A stretch of DNA of 64,000 bases from Rhodopseudomonas sp. (GCF_013377015.1 NZ_JACABA010000001.1:145554-209553), one strand, 5' to 3'; positions 16,765 to 25,977 are shown, counted from the first letter of the stretch. Notes: a model not told the origin generated them from the sequence alone. Numbers and translations are program-made.

Positions 16765-18021
16765 GTGACGACCATCGCATCCGCCGCAGCCCCCTTGTCC
16801 GCCCCTTGCCCGTCATCCGTCTCCGATTCCAGCTCGCTGGCGCGCGATCTGGCGCAGGCCTATCGCGCGGTGCGGGGCGAGACCGAGCGCCGCGCCGCGC
16901 CGCTGTCGCCTGAAGACCAACAGGTGCAGTCGATGCCGGACGCAAGCCCCACGAAATGGCACCGCGCCCATACCACCTGGTTCTTCGAGCAGTTCCTGCT
17001 CGGCCAGCATTGTCCGGGCTACGTGCCGTATCACCCGGACTACGCCTTTCTGTTCAATTCCTATTACGTCTCGGCCGGCCCCCGCGCCGTTCGCGCTGAA
17101 CGCGGCCTGGTGACCCGGCCCGGCGCCGCCGAAATCACCGCCTATCGCCGCCATGTCGACGCCGCGGTGCTGCGATTCTTCGAGCAGGCCGACGCGGCGG
17201 CGCTCGCCGCGGTGGCACCGCTGGTCGAGGTCGGGCTCAACCACGAGCAGCAGCACCAGGAACTGATGCTGACCGACATCCTGCACGCCTTCGCGCAGAA
17301 CCCGATTCCGCCGGCCTACGATCCGGCGTGGCGATATCCGGCCGCAACGCGCGGCGGCGACGACTGGGTGACGCTGACCGAGGGCATCCACGCCATCGGC
17401 CATGCTGGCGCGACGTTTCATTTCGACAACGAGAAGCCGGTGCATCGCGCGCTGGTCGGCCCGGTGAAGCTGGCGCGGCATCTGGTCAGCAACGCCGAAT
17501 GGCTGGAATTCATCGCCGACGGCGGCTATCGCGCCGCGACGCTGTGGCTGATGGACGGCTTCGCCGCCGTCGAACGAGAGGGCTGGGAGGCGCCGGGGCA
17601 CTGGCGCCGTGTCAATGGTGAATGGCAGGTCATGACGCTGGGCGGCTTGCAGCCGATCGATCCGGCGGCGCCGGTGTGCCACGTCAGCTATTACGAAGCC
17701 GATGCGTTCGCGCGCTGGCGCGGCCAGCATCTGCCGACCGAAATGGAGTGGGAGGTCGCGGCGCGCGCTGGCCTCCTCAATGACGCCTTCGGCATGGTCT
17801 GGCAATGGACCCGCAGCGCCTATGCGGCCTATCCGGGTTACCGCGCCGTCGACGGTGCGCTCGGCGAATACAACGGCAAGTTCATGGTCAATCAACTGGT
17901 GTTGCGCGGCTCCTCGCTTGCAACTCCTGCCGGCCACAGCCGTATCTCCTATCGCAACTTCTTCTATCCGCACCACCGCTGGCAATTCACCGGACTTCGC
18001 CTCGCCGACTACGCCGCCTGA
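16765..18021 (+). CDS. egtB: Ergothioneine synthase EgtB
   Basis: The protein is 418 aa. An N-terminal DinB-like helical bundle carries the iron-binding HEQQHQE motif near residue 158, and a C-terminal formylglycine-generating-enzyme-type fold begins at about residue 200 (FHFDNEKPVHRALVGP, YRNFFYPHHRWQFTGLRL). EgtB is a non-heme iron sulfoxide synthase joining a thiol donor to hercynine. It starts with GTG 16765 after GGAG. It lies 40 bp before egtD, the histidine methyltransferase that makes hercynine. Which thiol donor is used (cysteine or gamma-glutamylcysteine) cannot be read from the sequence. Confidence 0.93.
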   Translation: MTTIASAAAPLSAPCPSSVSDSSSLARDLAQAYRAVRGETERRAAPLSPEDQQVQSMPDASPTKWHRAHTTWFFEQFLLGQHCPGYVPYHPDYAFLFNSYYVSAGPRAVRAERGLVTRPGAAEITAYRRHVDAAVLRFFEQADAAALAAVAPLVEVGLNHEQQHQELMLTDILHAFAQNPIPPAYDPAWRYPAATRGGDDWVTLTEGIHAIGHAGATFHFDNEKPVHRALVGPVKLARHLVSNAEWLEFIADGGYRAATLWLMDGFAAVEREGWEAPGHWRRVNGEWQVMTLGGLQPIDPAAPVCHVSYYEADAFARWRGQHLPTEMEWEVAARAGLLNDAFGMVWQWTRSAYAAYPGYRAVDGALGEYNGKFMVNQLVLRGSSLATPAGHSRISYRNFFYPHHRWQFTGLRLADYAA

Positions 18022-18061
18022 ACGCTTCGAACCGCGCCGCGCGCGCATCCGGGAGACCGTC

Positions 18062-19033
18062 ATGAATGTCCACGTTGACGCGCTGGCCAGACAGCACCAG
18101 CTCGACGAGGCGACCTCGACATTCGCGCATGACGTGATCGAGGGCCTGTCGCGGCCGCAGAAGCAATTGTCGCCGAAATATTTCTACGACGCCGCCGGCT
18201 CCGCGCTGTTCGAGCAGATCACCTTGCTGCCGGAATACTACCCGACCCGGACCGAGCTCGGCATTCTGCGCGACCGCGGCGCGGCGATCGCCGCGCGGAT
18301 CCCGAACGATGCGGCGATCATCGAATTCGGCGCCGGCGCCACCACCAAGGTCCGCGCTTTGCTGCAGGCCTGTCACACCCACGCCTATGTGCCGGTCGAC
18401 ATCTCCGGCGACTTTCTCCACGCCCAGGCCGCCGAGCTGCGGCGCGATCTTCCCGGGCTCGCGGTCTATCCGGTGACGGCGGATTTCACCGCGCCGTTCG
18501 AACTGCCGGATGCCGTGGCGGCGATGCCAAAGGTCGGGTTCTTTCCCGGCTCGACGCTGGGCAATTTCGAGCCGCACGAGGCCTGCGCCTTCCTGCGCAG
18601 CGCGCGGCAGATTTTGGGCGCGGGCTCGGAGCTGTTGATCGGCATCGATCTCGAAAAGGACGACCGCGTGCTGGCGGCGGCGTATAATGATTCCGCCGGC
18701 GTCACCGCGCGATTCAATCTCAACATACTGGTCCGGATCAACCGCGAGCTCGGCGGCGATTTCGACCTTTCGGCATTCAAGCATCGCGCGATCTTCAATC
18801 GCGAATTACACCGCATCGAAATGCATCTGATCAGCCGCACCAGCCAGACCGTCCGGATCCTCGGCCACAACTTCGCGTTCCGCACCGGCGAAACCATCCA
18901 TACCGAGAACAGCTACAAATACAGCCTCGCCCGCTTCGGCGCGCTGGCGCTGGGGTCGGGCTGGACGCCGCTGCAATGCTGGACCGATGCCGAGGGGATG
19001 TTTTCGGTGCATGTGCTGAAGGCCTCGGACTGA
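18062..19033 (+). CDS. egtD: L-histidine N-alpha-methyltransferase EgtD
   Basis: The protein is 323 aa. It trimethylates histidine to hercynine using S-adenosylmethionine, the first step of ergothioneine synthesis. Family marks are SPKYFYDAAGSALFEQIT, LPEYYPTRTE, the SAM-binding IEFGAGATTKVR, and the PGSTLGNF motif. The C-terminal TENSYKYSLARF is conserved. ATG 18062 is chosen because the frame extends further upstream only through non-homologous sequence overlapping egtB. It forms a two-gene operon with egtB. Confidence 0.95.
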   Translation: MNVHVDALARQHQLDEATSTFAHDVIEGLSRPQKQLSPKYFYDAAGSALFEQITLLPEYYPTRTELGILRDRGAAIAARIPNDAAIIEFGAGATTKVRALLQACHTHAYVPVDISGDFLHAQAAELRRDLPGLAVYPVTADFTAPFELPDAVAAMPKVGFFPGSTLGNFEPHEACAFLRSARQILGAGSELLIGIDLEKDDRVLAAAYNDSAGVTARFNLNILVRINRELGGDFDLSAFKHRAIFNRELHRIEMHLISRTSQTVRILGHNFAFRTGETIHTENSYKYSLARFGALALGSGWTPLQCWTDAEGMFSVHVLKASD

Positions 19034-19075
19034 TCCCGAGACCTACGAAGACGCGTCACAAAAGCCATTCGCCGC

Positions 19076-19296
19076 GAAATGAAACGCCGCGCCGCGGTCG
19101 AGCCGATGATCGGTCACCTCAGGGCCGACCACCGCATGGGCCGCAACATCGTAAGGGCCGCGACGGCGACCGCATCAATGCCGCCCGCGCCGCCGCCGGC
19201 TTCAACTTCCACCTGCTGCTGCGCTGGTTCGAACGGGTCTTGTGTGCCCTGATGCAGATGCTCTGCCGCGTCATCGGCCGCACGCAATACGCCTGA
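19076..19296 (+). pseudogene. IS5/IS1182-type transposase C-terminal remnant, frameshifted
   Basis: The first part reads AVEPMIGHLRADHRMGRN in one frame and continues as HRKGRDGDRINAARAAAG and FNFHLLLRWFERV in the next, ending QYA-stop at 19296. Together they match the C-terminal end of an IS5/IS1182-type DDE transposase, with one frameshift near 19148 and no N-terminal part. It marks an old insertion at the boundary between the egt operon and the accessory region that follows. Confidence 0.75.
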
Positions 19297-19818
19297 ATTT
19301 GCGAACGACCGCAACTTCACCGACGACTAGAAAATCCAAATAGAAACCAACGACAACAGCTTTCCTCTCGAGCGTTGCGACGAAGGCGCTGAACGAGCCC
19401 GCCCCGAACAATACAGTCTGGTGGAACTTTATGACGATGAAGGCGAGAAAAAACGCGTGGCGGGCAGTGGCAACCAGTTGACCGCCGTTCCCTTTGGGTC
19501 CGCAAACAGCGTCAATAGTCTCTTCGCAACAGCGAGTCGGGCCATGCCGCACCATAAGGACGCGGCCAAACATAACCTCTATCCTTCCTATCCCCGTCTG
19601 GATCGAGCGGTCGGGACCATATGACCTCCGGTTGGCGTACCGACATTAAGGTTGACGCAGCCTTAAAGGAGAACTGCTCTATGCCCGCGTTGAGACGAAG
19701 CATATATTTGTAGTGTTGCTCGTTAGGAATGTCTATTCGATGTGAGCCACGATAAAACTAGCTCGAAGGGGAAGGCGGAGCCCGACGCCGACGAGGTGGG
19801 CGAGAAGAGGAGAAGATT
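19297..19818. other. Intergenic stretch with no supported gene
   Basis: About 520 bp between the transposase remnant and the methyltransferase gene. Short frames exist on both strands but none has a recognisable family or ribosome site. The last 40 bp hold the ribosome site (GAGGAGA) of the next gene. Confidence 0.5.
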
Positions 19819-20484
19819 TTGTTTCCAGCTTATTTGAAACCCCTCAGCAACTTCTTCCGCAAGAGGCGCAATCGTCGACTTCACCAGCTGGTCGAGCAGC
19901 TCTCGTCGGCAAAGGGCGGTCCAATTGACGTGCTCGACATTGGGGGGTCTTTGGGGTTCTGGCGGAATATCCCCGAGAACGTTCGAGCAAAATGCAACGT
20001 TGTCCTCTTAAATCTGCCCGGAGCCTATGAGGCCGACCAGCGAGATGGAAATGAGATTCTAGGCACGACAGTTTCATTGCTGACAGGGGATGCGCGCGAT
20101 CTTTCGAGGTTTGGCGACAGCTCTTTTGATTTGATCGTGTGCAACTCAGTTCTCGAACATGTTGGTTCCTGGTCGGACATGAAATCTGCCGCCGAGGAAG
20201 CACGCCGCGTCGGACGGCGTGGCTTAGTGCAGGTGCCAGCTTTTGAATTTCCTATTGAACAGCACTATCTCTTGCCCTTCATCCATTGGTTCGCCTTTCC
20301 GATCCAGGTCAAGCTGCTGGCCCTTCTGCATCGCGATTTTACGAAATGGTCATTCCATGATCAGCATATGCTGGTACATCATACGCAACCGCTAACCCGA
20401 ACTGAACTCCAGGAGCTATTCCCCGGAGCAGAAATCTCCAGAGAATGGGTCGTTCTACCCAAAAGCCATAGCGCATTTTGGTAA
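19819..20484 (+). CDS. Class I SAM-dependent methyltransferase
   Basis: The protein is 221 aa and starts with TTG 19819, which has a good AGAGGAGA site and precedes a basic N-terminus. SAM-binding motif I is VLDIGGSLGFWR near residue 39; GDARDLSRFGDSSFDLIVCNSVLEHV corresponds to motifs III and IV (positions about 90-115). It is a Methyltransf_11-like protein, often found in polysaccharide or glycan loci. It is 82 bp upstream of the GH9 gene on the same strand and shares its lower GC, so the two may have arrived together. The substrate is unknown. Confidence 0.75.
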   Translation: MFPAYLKPLSNFFRKRRNRRLHQLVEQLSSAKGGPIDVLDIGGSLGFWRNIPENVRAKCNVVLLNLPGAYEADQRDGNEILGTTVSLLTGDARDLSRFGDSSFDLIVCNSVLEHVGSWSDMKSAAEEARRVGRRGLVQVPAFEFPIEQHYLLPFIHWFAFPIQVKLLALLHRDFTKWSFHDQHMLVHHTQPLTRTELQELFPGAEISREWVVLPKSHSAFW

Positions 20485-20566
20485 TAGTCTTTGACTAACG
20501 CGCTTGGCACGCACGTCTCCGTGCAGTCACTATTCCCGGCCATCAAGGACAAGACGATTGACCCTT

Positions 20567-22558
20567 ATGGACGTGCCAACGAAGCCCATTCGCCAGCACC
20601 ATAGTGGCACTTTGAGGGGCTCGCTCAGCAAGATCATCGCGGCGATATTCTTCCTTGCGGTTGAAGCTTTGGCGGCAAGCCTCGGCGCGAGGGCTGAAGC
20701 CTTAAGCGCGAGAGCACGTGCAGAATTCCCCGTGAGCGCAAATATTCTGATCGATCAATTCGGATATCCTCCGGATGCGCAAAAGGTTGCTCTCATTCGC
20801 GATCCTCAGATCGGCTTTGACGCATCAGCGCATTTTGAGCCAGGCACCAGATATGCCGTCATCGACCTGACGACGGGCGCGGAAATGACCGAAGGAAAGC
20901 CACGACCATGGCACGCGAAGGAGACGGATAGCTCGTCGGGCGATAAGGCCTATTGGTTCGATTTCTCTTCTGTGACACGGCCAGGTCGATATTTCATTCT
21001 TGATCTTGATCGCAGGGTCCGCTCGCAGGACTTTCGAATTGGAGACGATGTTTACCGGGAAGTTCTCAAACACGCGATGCGCACATTCTTTTACCAGCGC
21101 GCGGGTTTTGAGAAGAAGGCCGAATATGCCGGCACAGGCTGGGCGGACGGCGCGAGCCACCTTGGTCCCGGGCAGGACAGGACCGCCCGCCTGTTTAGCG
21201 CAGCTGACGATCCGCGCACGGAGCGCGACCTTAGCGGTGGTTGGTATGATGCTGGCGATTTCAACAGATATACGAGCTGGTCCGCCCGTTATGTGATCAC
21301 TTTGATGAAGGCCTATCAGGAGAATCCAGCCGCATTCACGGATGACTATGGCATCCCGGAATCCGACAATGGGACGCCAGATATCATCGACGAAGCCAAA
21401 TGGGGGATGGAGTGGCTCATTCGCATGCAGAACTCGGATGGCTCGGCGCTCAGCGTGCTGGGAGTGGCGCAAGCCAGTCCCCCTTCGGCCGCTAGGGGTC
21501 CCAGCTACTATGGAGACGCCAGCACAACGGCAACACTTGGCGTCGCTGGGGCCTTTGCGCTCGGCTCCCAGGTGTTCCGAAGATTGGGGCAAACACTCTA
21601 CGCTGACGACCTGCTTCTTCGCGCTGAGCGAGCCTACCGCTGGGCTGATGACAATCCCGCTGTTCTCTTCAGGAATAATGATCCGGCGTCCGGGACCCGA
21701 GGGCTCGCCGCCGGCCAACAGGAGGTGGACGATTACACTCGACTTTCCAGGAAGATCGAAGCTGCGATATATTTGTTCGAGGCAACCGGCAAGGAGGCCT
21801 ACCGAGCATTTGTCGATGACAATTATACGAGAATTCACTTGATTGAAGATGGCTACGCCTCTCCATTCGAGACGAACGAGCAGGACATGCTACTTTACTA
21901 CACGAAGATTCCAGGTTCATCCTCCACCGTCGTCAACAAGATCCGGAGCACTTTGGCGCGCGCCATGAATTCGACCGAAAATTTCGGATCTATCACGGCC
22001 GAGAAAGATCCCTATCGCGCTTATATCAAGGATTACACATGGGGGAGCAATTCAATCAAAGCCGCACAGGGCAGCTCATTTTATCAGCTCGTGACATATG
22101 GTCTCGTGACAGGCAAGGATGCGTCTCGCGCGAAAAATGCCGCCATTGGCTACCTCAACTATATTCACGGCGTCAATCCGCTCGGGATCGTTTACCTGAC
22201 CAATATGTCCGCCGCCGGCGCAAAGAACAGCGTGAAAGAATTGTTTCACGCCTGGTTCACCGATGGTAGCCCGAAGTGGGATCGCGTCGGCGTGTCGACT
22301 TACGGCCCCCCACCCGGGTTTCTCGTTGGCGGCCCAAACCCCACCTACAAGCCGGACAGCTGTTGCCCGGCCAGTTGCGGCCTGAGGAGTGTGTCGAAAT
22401 GCACTTCCGAATCGGTCTCGCCGCCCATGGATCAGCCGGCGCAAAAGTCGTTTAAGGAATTCAATACCAGCTGGCCGCTAAATTCTTGGGAAGTGACCGA
22501 AAACAGCAACTCTTACCAGGTAAATTATATCCGACTTCTTTCCAAATTCGTGAAATAG
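20567..22558 (+). CDS. Glycoside hydrolase family 9 (cellulase-type)
   Basis: The protein is 663 aa from ATG 20567, with a hydrophobic export signal around residues 22-45. An N-terminal immunoglobulin-like module (NILIDQFGYPPDAQKVALI) precedes the catalytic (alpha/alpha)6 domain. GH9 active-site marks are the GGWYDAGDFNRY motif with D228 and D231 (nucleophilic water) and a C-terminal TEN glutamate at about E645. GH9 enzymes are mainly endo- or exo-beta-1,4-glucanases. No carbohydrate-binding module or dockerin is seen. An alternative TTG start at 20504 adds 21 residues. Lower GC and flanking IS debris suggest transfer. Its role (cellulose trimming or another beta-glucan) is open. Confidence 0.85.
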   Translation: MDVPTKPIRQHHSGTLRGSLSKIIAAIFFLAVEALAASLGARAEALSARARAEFPVSANILIDQFGYPPDAQKVALIRDPQIGFDASAHFEPGTRYAVIDLTTGAEMTEGKPRPWHAKETDSSSGDKAYWFDFSSVTRPGRYFILDLDRRVRSQDFRIGDDVYREVLKHAMRTFFYQRAGFEKKAEYAGTGWADGASHLGPGQDRTARLFSAADDPRTERDLSGGWYDAGDFNRYTSWSARYVITLMKAYQENPAAFTDDYGIPESDNGTPDIIDEAKWGMEWLIRMQNSDGSALSVLGVAQASPPSAARGPSYYGDASTTATLGVAGAFALGSQVFRRLGQTLYADDLLLRAERAYRWADDNPAVLFRNNDPASGTRGLAAGQQEVDDYTRLSRKIEAAIYLFEATGKEAYRAFVDDNYTRIHLIEDGYASPFETNEQDMLLYYTKIPGSSSTVVNKIRSTLARAMNSTENFGSITAEKDPYRAYIKDYTWGSNSIKAAQGSSFYQLVTYGLVTGKDASRAKNAAIGYLNYIHGVNPLGIVYLTNMSAAGAKNSVKELFHAWFTDGSPKWDRVGVSTYGPPPGFLVGGPNPTYKPDSCCPASCGLRSVSKCTSESVSPPMDQPAQKSFKEFNTSWPLNSWEVTENSNSYQVNYIRLLSKFVK

Positions 22559-22618
22559 GCCAAGCTACCAAGCTCCCGCTTATGGCGGGGCGAAAACAGG
22601 AAGGAAAGGAGGGAAGTT

Positions 22619-22733
22619 TGAGCTGCTGCAGGTTTGATGGACACCGGGTTAAGCTAATCCCACCTTGCGCTCGAACTCAACCGGGCTGAGATATCCGATC
22701 GTCGAATGACGTCGGACGGCATTGTAGAACCAC
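22619..22733 (-). mobile_element. IS3-family end remnant
   Basis: The end starting TGAGCTGCTGCAGGTTTGAT at 22619 matches the inverted repeat of the complete IS3 element at 52726-53970. The following bases encode the transposase C-terminus (RRHSTIGYLSPVEFERKVGLA on the minus strand). Homology stops near 22733, where it abuts duplicated HNH-gene sequence. It is a non-mobile relic. Confidence 0.85.
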
Positions 22734-22772
22734 CCGTCCGCCCGGCGGATTATCAGTTCACGGCCTAGCGCG

Positions 22773-23010
22773 ATCAGGCAAGTTCCGCTTCGGCAAATCG
22801 TGCCGCGCGTCTGTCTCTCGCCTCGGCGGCGCATTTTTCCACGTGGACCTCGCGATTGATTACTTGCAGATTCGGCAGTCCCCAATAGCCGAGCAACTCC
22901 GACCATGGCGCGTCGCGGTGCTGACGCCAGACCTGAAACAGCGGAACGCGGTGATCGACCTCGGCGGTCCGCCACAGCCGTCCGCTGCTTTGCTGGCAGC
23001 GGCGGCCTCG
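22773..23010 (-). pseudogene. Partial duplicate of HNH gene (3' end)
   Basis: Minus-strand sequence closely repeats the 3' third of the HNH-type gene at 24549-25274. It reads LLGYWGLPNLQVINREVHVE and continues in frame to a TGA at 22773-22775. The 5' part is absent. It is probably a duplication fragment left by recombination near the adjacent IS3 end. Confidence 0.8.
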
Positions 23011-23098
23011 CGACAGGGCGTGCCGCCGGTTAGCGCGTCTCGCGAATGACCCAACTGAGACATTGGGCTACAAGCGTAAGTCGCCGTCTACCGATCAG

Positions 23099-24106
23099 CT
23101 ATTTGACGGGTTTCGCGTCAGGAAACTTCCACTTGCCGTCAACAAGCACTTTCCTCGGCTGGTACAGGCGGACGATATAGTTCCAGCCATCGGTGATCGG
23201 GAGATAGTTGGAGCTGCCAGGGTCTCCCCCGAAATGAATGGTGATACTGCCGTCTTGATCCTTCTTCGCCGTCACATTGTTGAAAGAATAGGCGTCGCGG
23301 TCGTTCTTCTGCATGAAGCCCTCCGCGTTGTAGACGGTGACAGACCAGAACCCGTCCACCGGCACATCCTTCACCGTCAACGCATAGGGTGTCTTGCCGT
23401 CGTTCTCGGCTGGAACAGCATTCACATAGATAGCGGCGGTTTTCGGATTTCCGCCCCAGCCATAGGCCGCGCCCAATAGATGATCGATCGGGTTCAGTTT
23501 TGACTTCTCGCCGAACATTCTCGACGTATCCTTTTTCGTCGCGGCGAGAACGTTGACGGCGTCACGCACCTTCTTGAGCGACGCCTCGTCCCAATCCGGA
23601 ATCTCGAACGAGCCGGCACCGGACTGGGTCACGACGATCCTGTCCTGCAAAGCGTTCGCCGCCTTGACATCATCGGCGTTGGCCGGGTCCATGAATGTTC
23701 GGAAGACGACGACGACGTAACGTGTCCCGATTTCTTTCTGCGTCAACCTGTACTTGCCGGCGTTGTAGATAACCGGGGATATCGAATGATCCTCATTGAC
23801 GATCATCATCGACTGGAAGCGACCGCCCGAGGCTGGCTTTTCAATCGTGACCGGCTGCGTAAGATCGAAAACACCGAGGGAGTAGAGCGTGTCCCGGTTC
23901 ATCCGGATCACGTCCTGTTTTTCGATCGGTGTCGGTTGCCGAATATGAACGAATCTTCCCAATCCGCCCTGCGCGACATATCGCTTCATCGTCAGGTCGG
24001 TTTCAGCGCGGACAAAATTGTCCACGGTCACGGTTTCCGCTGCAACTGCGAAATTTGCACCGAACACGAGGATGACGGCGAACAATACAGGAAAAATATA
24101 CCGCAT
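23099..24106 (-). CDS. DUF1254/DUF1214 secreted protein
   Basis: The protein is 335 aa with a clear signal peptide (FPVLFAVILVFGANFAVA, cleavage after VAA). An N-terminal DUF1254 domain (RMNRDTLYSLGVFDL) is followed by a C-terminal DUF1214 domain (FWSVTVYNAEGFM; NYLPITDGWNYIVRLYQP). The combination is common in proteobacterial periplasmic proteins of unknown biochemical function. ATG 24106 is chosen for the GAGG site and signal peptide; the longer frame from 24244 has neither. A FixK/FNR-like box lies 275 bp upstream at 24381-24394. It sits between the two copies of the HNH sequence. Confidence 0.85.
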   Translation of the reverse strand: MRYIFPVLFAVILVFGANFAVAAETVTVDNFVRAETDLTMKRYVAQGGLGRFVHIRQPTPIEKQDVIRMNRDTLYSLGVFDLTQPVTIEKPASGGRFQSMMIVNEDHSISPVIYNAGKYRLTQKEIGTRYVVVVFRTFMDPANADDVKAANALQDRIVVTQSGAGSFEIPDWDEASLKKVRDAVNVLAATKKDTSRMFGEKSKLNPIDHLLGAAYGWGGNPKTAAIYVNAVPAENDGKTPYALTVKDVPVDGFWSVTVYNAEGFMQKNDRDAYSFNNVTAKKDQDGSITIHFGGDPGSSNYLPITDGWNYIVRLYQPRKVLVDGKWKFPDAKPVK

Positions 24107-24380
24107 GCTTTGCCTCGTCAGATCAGAATTTTTGTGCAGCCGACCGAGATCACAAACCGGCCACGATAGTAACAAGCCTGCGAACCTTCGCGACATCACT
24201 CTTGGCGGCAGAGGCAAACTCCATTTACGAGCGCAGGCACGCAAGCTGGCGCCACGACAATCGGCGCAGTAACGATGAGATCATAATACATGTGTCGTCG
24301 GGTCGCGCGTCGAGCAACGCCTGCCAAGCTTAGCGGCGTGAGTAGTCTGATCAAATTACACGCAACGGAGCCCTTTTTGG

Positions 24381-24394
24381 TTGATCTGCGTCAA
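24381..24394. promoter_or_regulatory. FixK/FNR-like box
   Basis: TTGATCTGCGTCAA matches the TTGAY-N4-RTCAA consensus of Crp/Fnr regulators such as FixK2, which respond to low oxygen in this group. It lies between the HNH gene (3' end) and the DUF1254 gene (5' side), so DUF1254 would be the only target. The distance to that start is long (275 bp), which lowers confidence. Confidence 0.45.
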
Positions 24395-24548
24395 CCGAAC
24401 CCTTGTTCGCAGATCACTCAAAGAAGCAATTTCGCCTGTTGGCCCATCGCGTGGTTTCGCTGCTGTGCGACCCTACGCCGGCCATCGGGGCTTCGCAGTC
24501 TGCGCCAGCCGTTCGCCGGTAGATTTATGGATTCACGGCTCAGATCTA

Positions 24549-25274
24549 TCAGGCAATTTCCGCCACCCGCGCCGCGCTTCGGTCCCGCGCTTCGGTGGCG
24601 CATTTCTCGACATGGACGTCGCGATTGATCACCTGCAGGTTCGGCAGTCCCCAATAGCCGAGCAACTCCGGCCATGGCGCGTCGCGGTGCTGGCGCCAGA
24701 CCTGAAACAGCGGGACGCGGTGATCGACCTCGGCGGTCCGCCACAGCCGCCCGTTGCTCTGCCGGCAGCGCCGGCCCTGCAATCGCCGCAGCAGCTTCGC
24801 CTGCGCGCTCGGGGCGTTCCAGAATTGCCAGGCGATCACGCAGGCGCCGTGCCAGTTCGCATTGTTGTTGCGACCGCGATCCCACAGATCGACGTGCCAG
24901 CCGAAGCGAAAAACCGGTTGGCCGCAGACGCAGCAGAATCCAGGACCTTTCGCGTAGGCATGTTCGCGATAGGGCGCGGGAGGACTGCGGAATGTCGCGG
25001 GCCGTCCGCTCGAGCGATCATCATCGATCTGCCAGCTCCAGCCGCCGGGTGCGCCGCTGCGGGCCGCCAGTGCGCGCGCCAATCGTTCGGCGCGCAGCGG
25101 ATGTGCGCGCCAATAGCCGTCGATCGCCAGCCGCGGCGTCGGCGGCACGAACCGGCCGTTCAGCGCCCGCGACAGCACGCCGGGCGGAAACACGGAGGGC
25201 AACGACTTGGTCAGCCGCGCCAACGCCAGCCGATTGGCTTCCGCCTTGTCTTCCTGCCATTTCGACAAACGCAC
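24549..25274 (-). CDS. HNH-type nuclease domain protein
   Basis: The protein is 241 aa. The C-terminal half has a zinc-finger/HNH arrangement: CCVCG near residue 114, a WHGACVIAW segment, the histidine-containing EVDHRVPLF, and a final NLQVINRDVHVEKC with the zinc-ligand-like cysteine. The N-terminal 100 residues are rich in basic and proline residues and unrecognised. HNH domains cut nucleic acids; the target here is unknown. A truncated second copy of the 3' third lies about 1.8 kb away at 22773-23010. Confidence 0.65.
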   Translation of the reverse strand: MRLSKWQEDKAEANRLALARLTKSLPSVFPPGVLSRALNGRFVPPTPRLAIDGYWRAHPLRAERLARALAARSGAPGGWSWQIDDDRSSGRPATFRSPPAPYREHAYAKGPGFCCVCGQPVFRFGWHVDLWDRGRNNNANWHGACVIAWQFWNAPSAQAKLLRRLQGRRCRQSNGRLWRTAEVDHRVPLFQVWRQHRDAPWPELLGYWGLPNLQVINRDVHVEKCATEARDRSAARVAEIA

Positions 25275-25320
25275 AACCTCCGGACCTCGGGCACGGTGTC
25301 ATCGGGCCGTAAAGCCTTCG

Positions 25321-25515
25321 TTAAGCCAACGCGCCTGCGGACGAGCGATCGCGCAATTGATCGATCCATCTGCCGACGGGATGGGGGCGTTGGTCATTCG
25401 CGACACCACGGGCGAACGCCCGCTGGGTGATGGCGAACACGAACACCAGGTCGAAGAACAGTTCGACATAAGTTACGCGATTGTGTTGCTGCGGCTCGCG
25501 TTGCCGCAGCAGGCT
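25321..25515 (-). pseudogene. ltrA-like N-terminal remnant
   Basis: The minus strand contains VTYVELFFDLVFVFAITQ, the signature first membrane segment of low-temperature-requirement A (LtrA) proteins. The frame then runs into unrelated sequence and stops at 25321, after about 35 further residues, whereas LtrA proteins are near 400 aa. It is a truncated gene start. Confidence 0.65.
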
Positions 25516-25562
25516 GGCGCCGCGGCCGGGCCGCGCCGCCGTCACGGCGTTGTCGTCAACGC

Positions 25563-25799
25563 TCAGGATTCGGGCACGCCGGTCTGCAGCGCCAGCGCAT
25601 GCAGCACGCCGCCCATCTGGCCCTGCAACGATTGGTAGACGATCTGGTGCTGCTGTACCCGCGACTTGCCGCGAAACGATTCCGAGATCACTGTCGCCGC
25701 GTAATGGTCGCGGTCGCCGGCCAGATCGCGAATCGTGACCTCGGCGTCGGGGATCGCGGTCTTGATCATGGCCTCGATATCGTGGGCATCCATCGGCAT
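25563..25799 (-). CDS. bolA: BolA family protein
   Basis: The protein is 78 aa, compact BolA/YrbA-like. It begins MPMDAHDIEAMIKTAIPDA and contains DHYAATVISESFRGKSRVQQHQ, where the conserved histidine and FxGKSRVxxHQ loop bind a shared [2Fe-2S] cluster with a monothiol glutaredoxin. A start at the third codon (MDAHD) is equally possible. The likely partner, grxD, is in this window at 16154-16486 but separated by accessory genes. Confidence 0.9.
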   Translation of the reverse strand: MPMDAHDIEAMIKTAIPDAEVTIRDLAGDRDHYAATVISESFRGKSRVQQHQIVYQSLQGQMGGVLHALALQTGVPES

Positions 25800-25977
25800 T
25801 CACGTTCTCCCAAGACCGCGGCTCCGGACCCGGCCGGCCCGCGGCGATCGCTGCTCAATCCGCCGCGCGCATGCTGCGCAGCGTCGTCACAAAACAATAC
25901 TATATTGCGGCGCCGGTCTTTCAAAGCCCGCATAAAGCCCACATCTGCACAGCAATGGCCCATTGCGAGGATCGCCC

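Noticed and set aside
19271-19573. A 100-codon minus-strand frame after the IS5-type remnant
   Set aside because: No ribosome site, no similarity, and it overlaps the remnant end.
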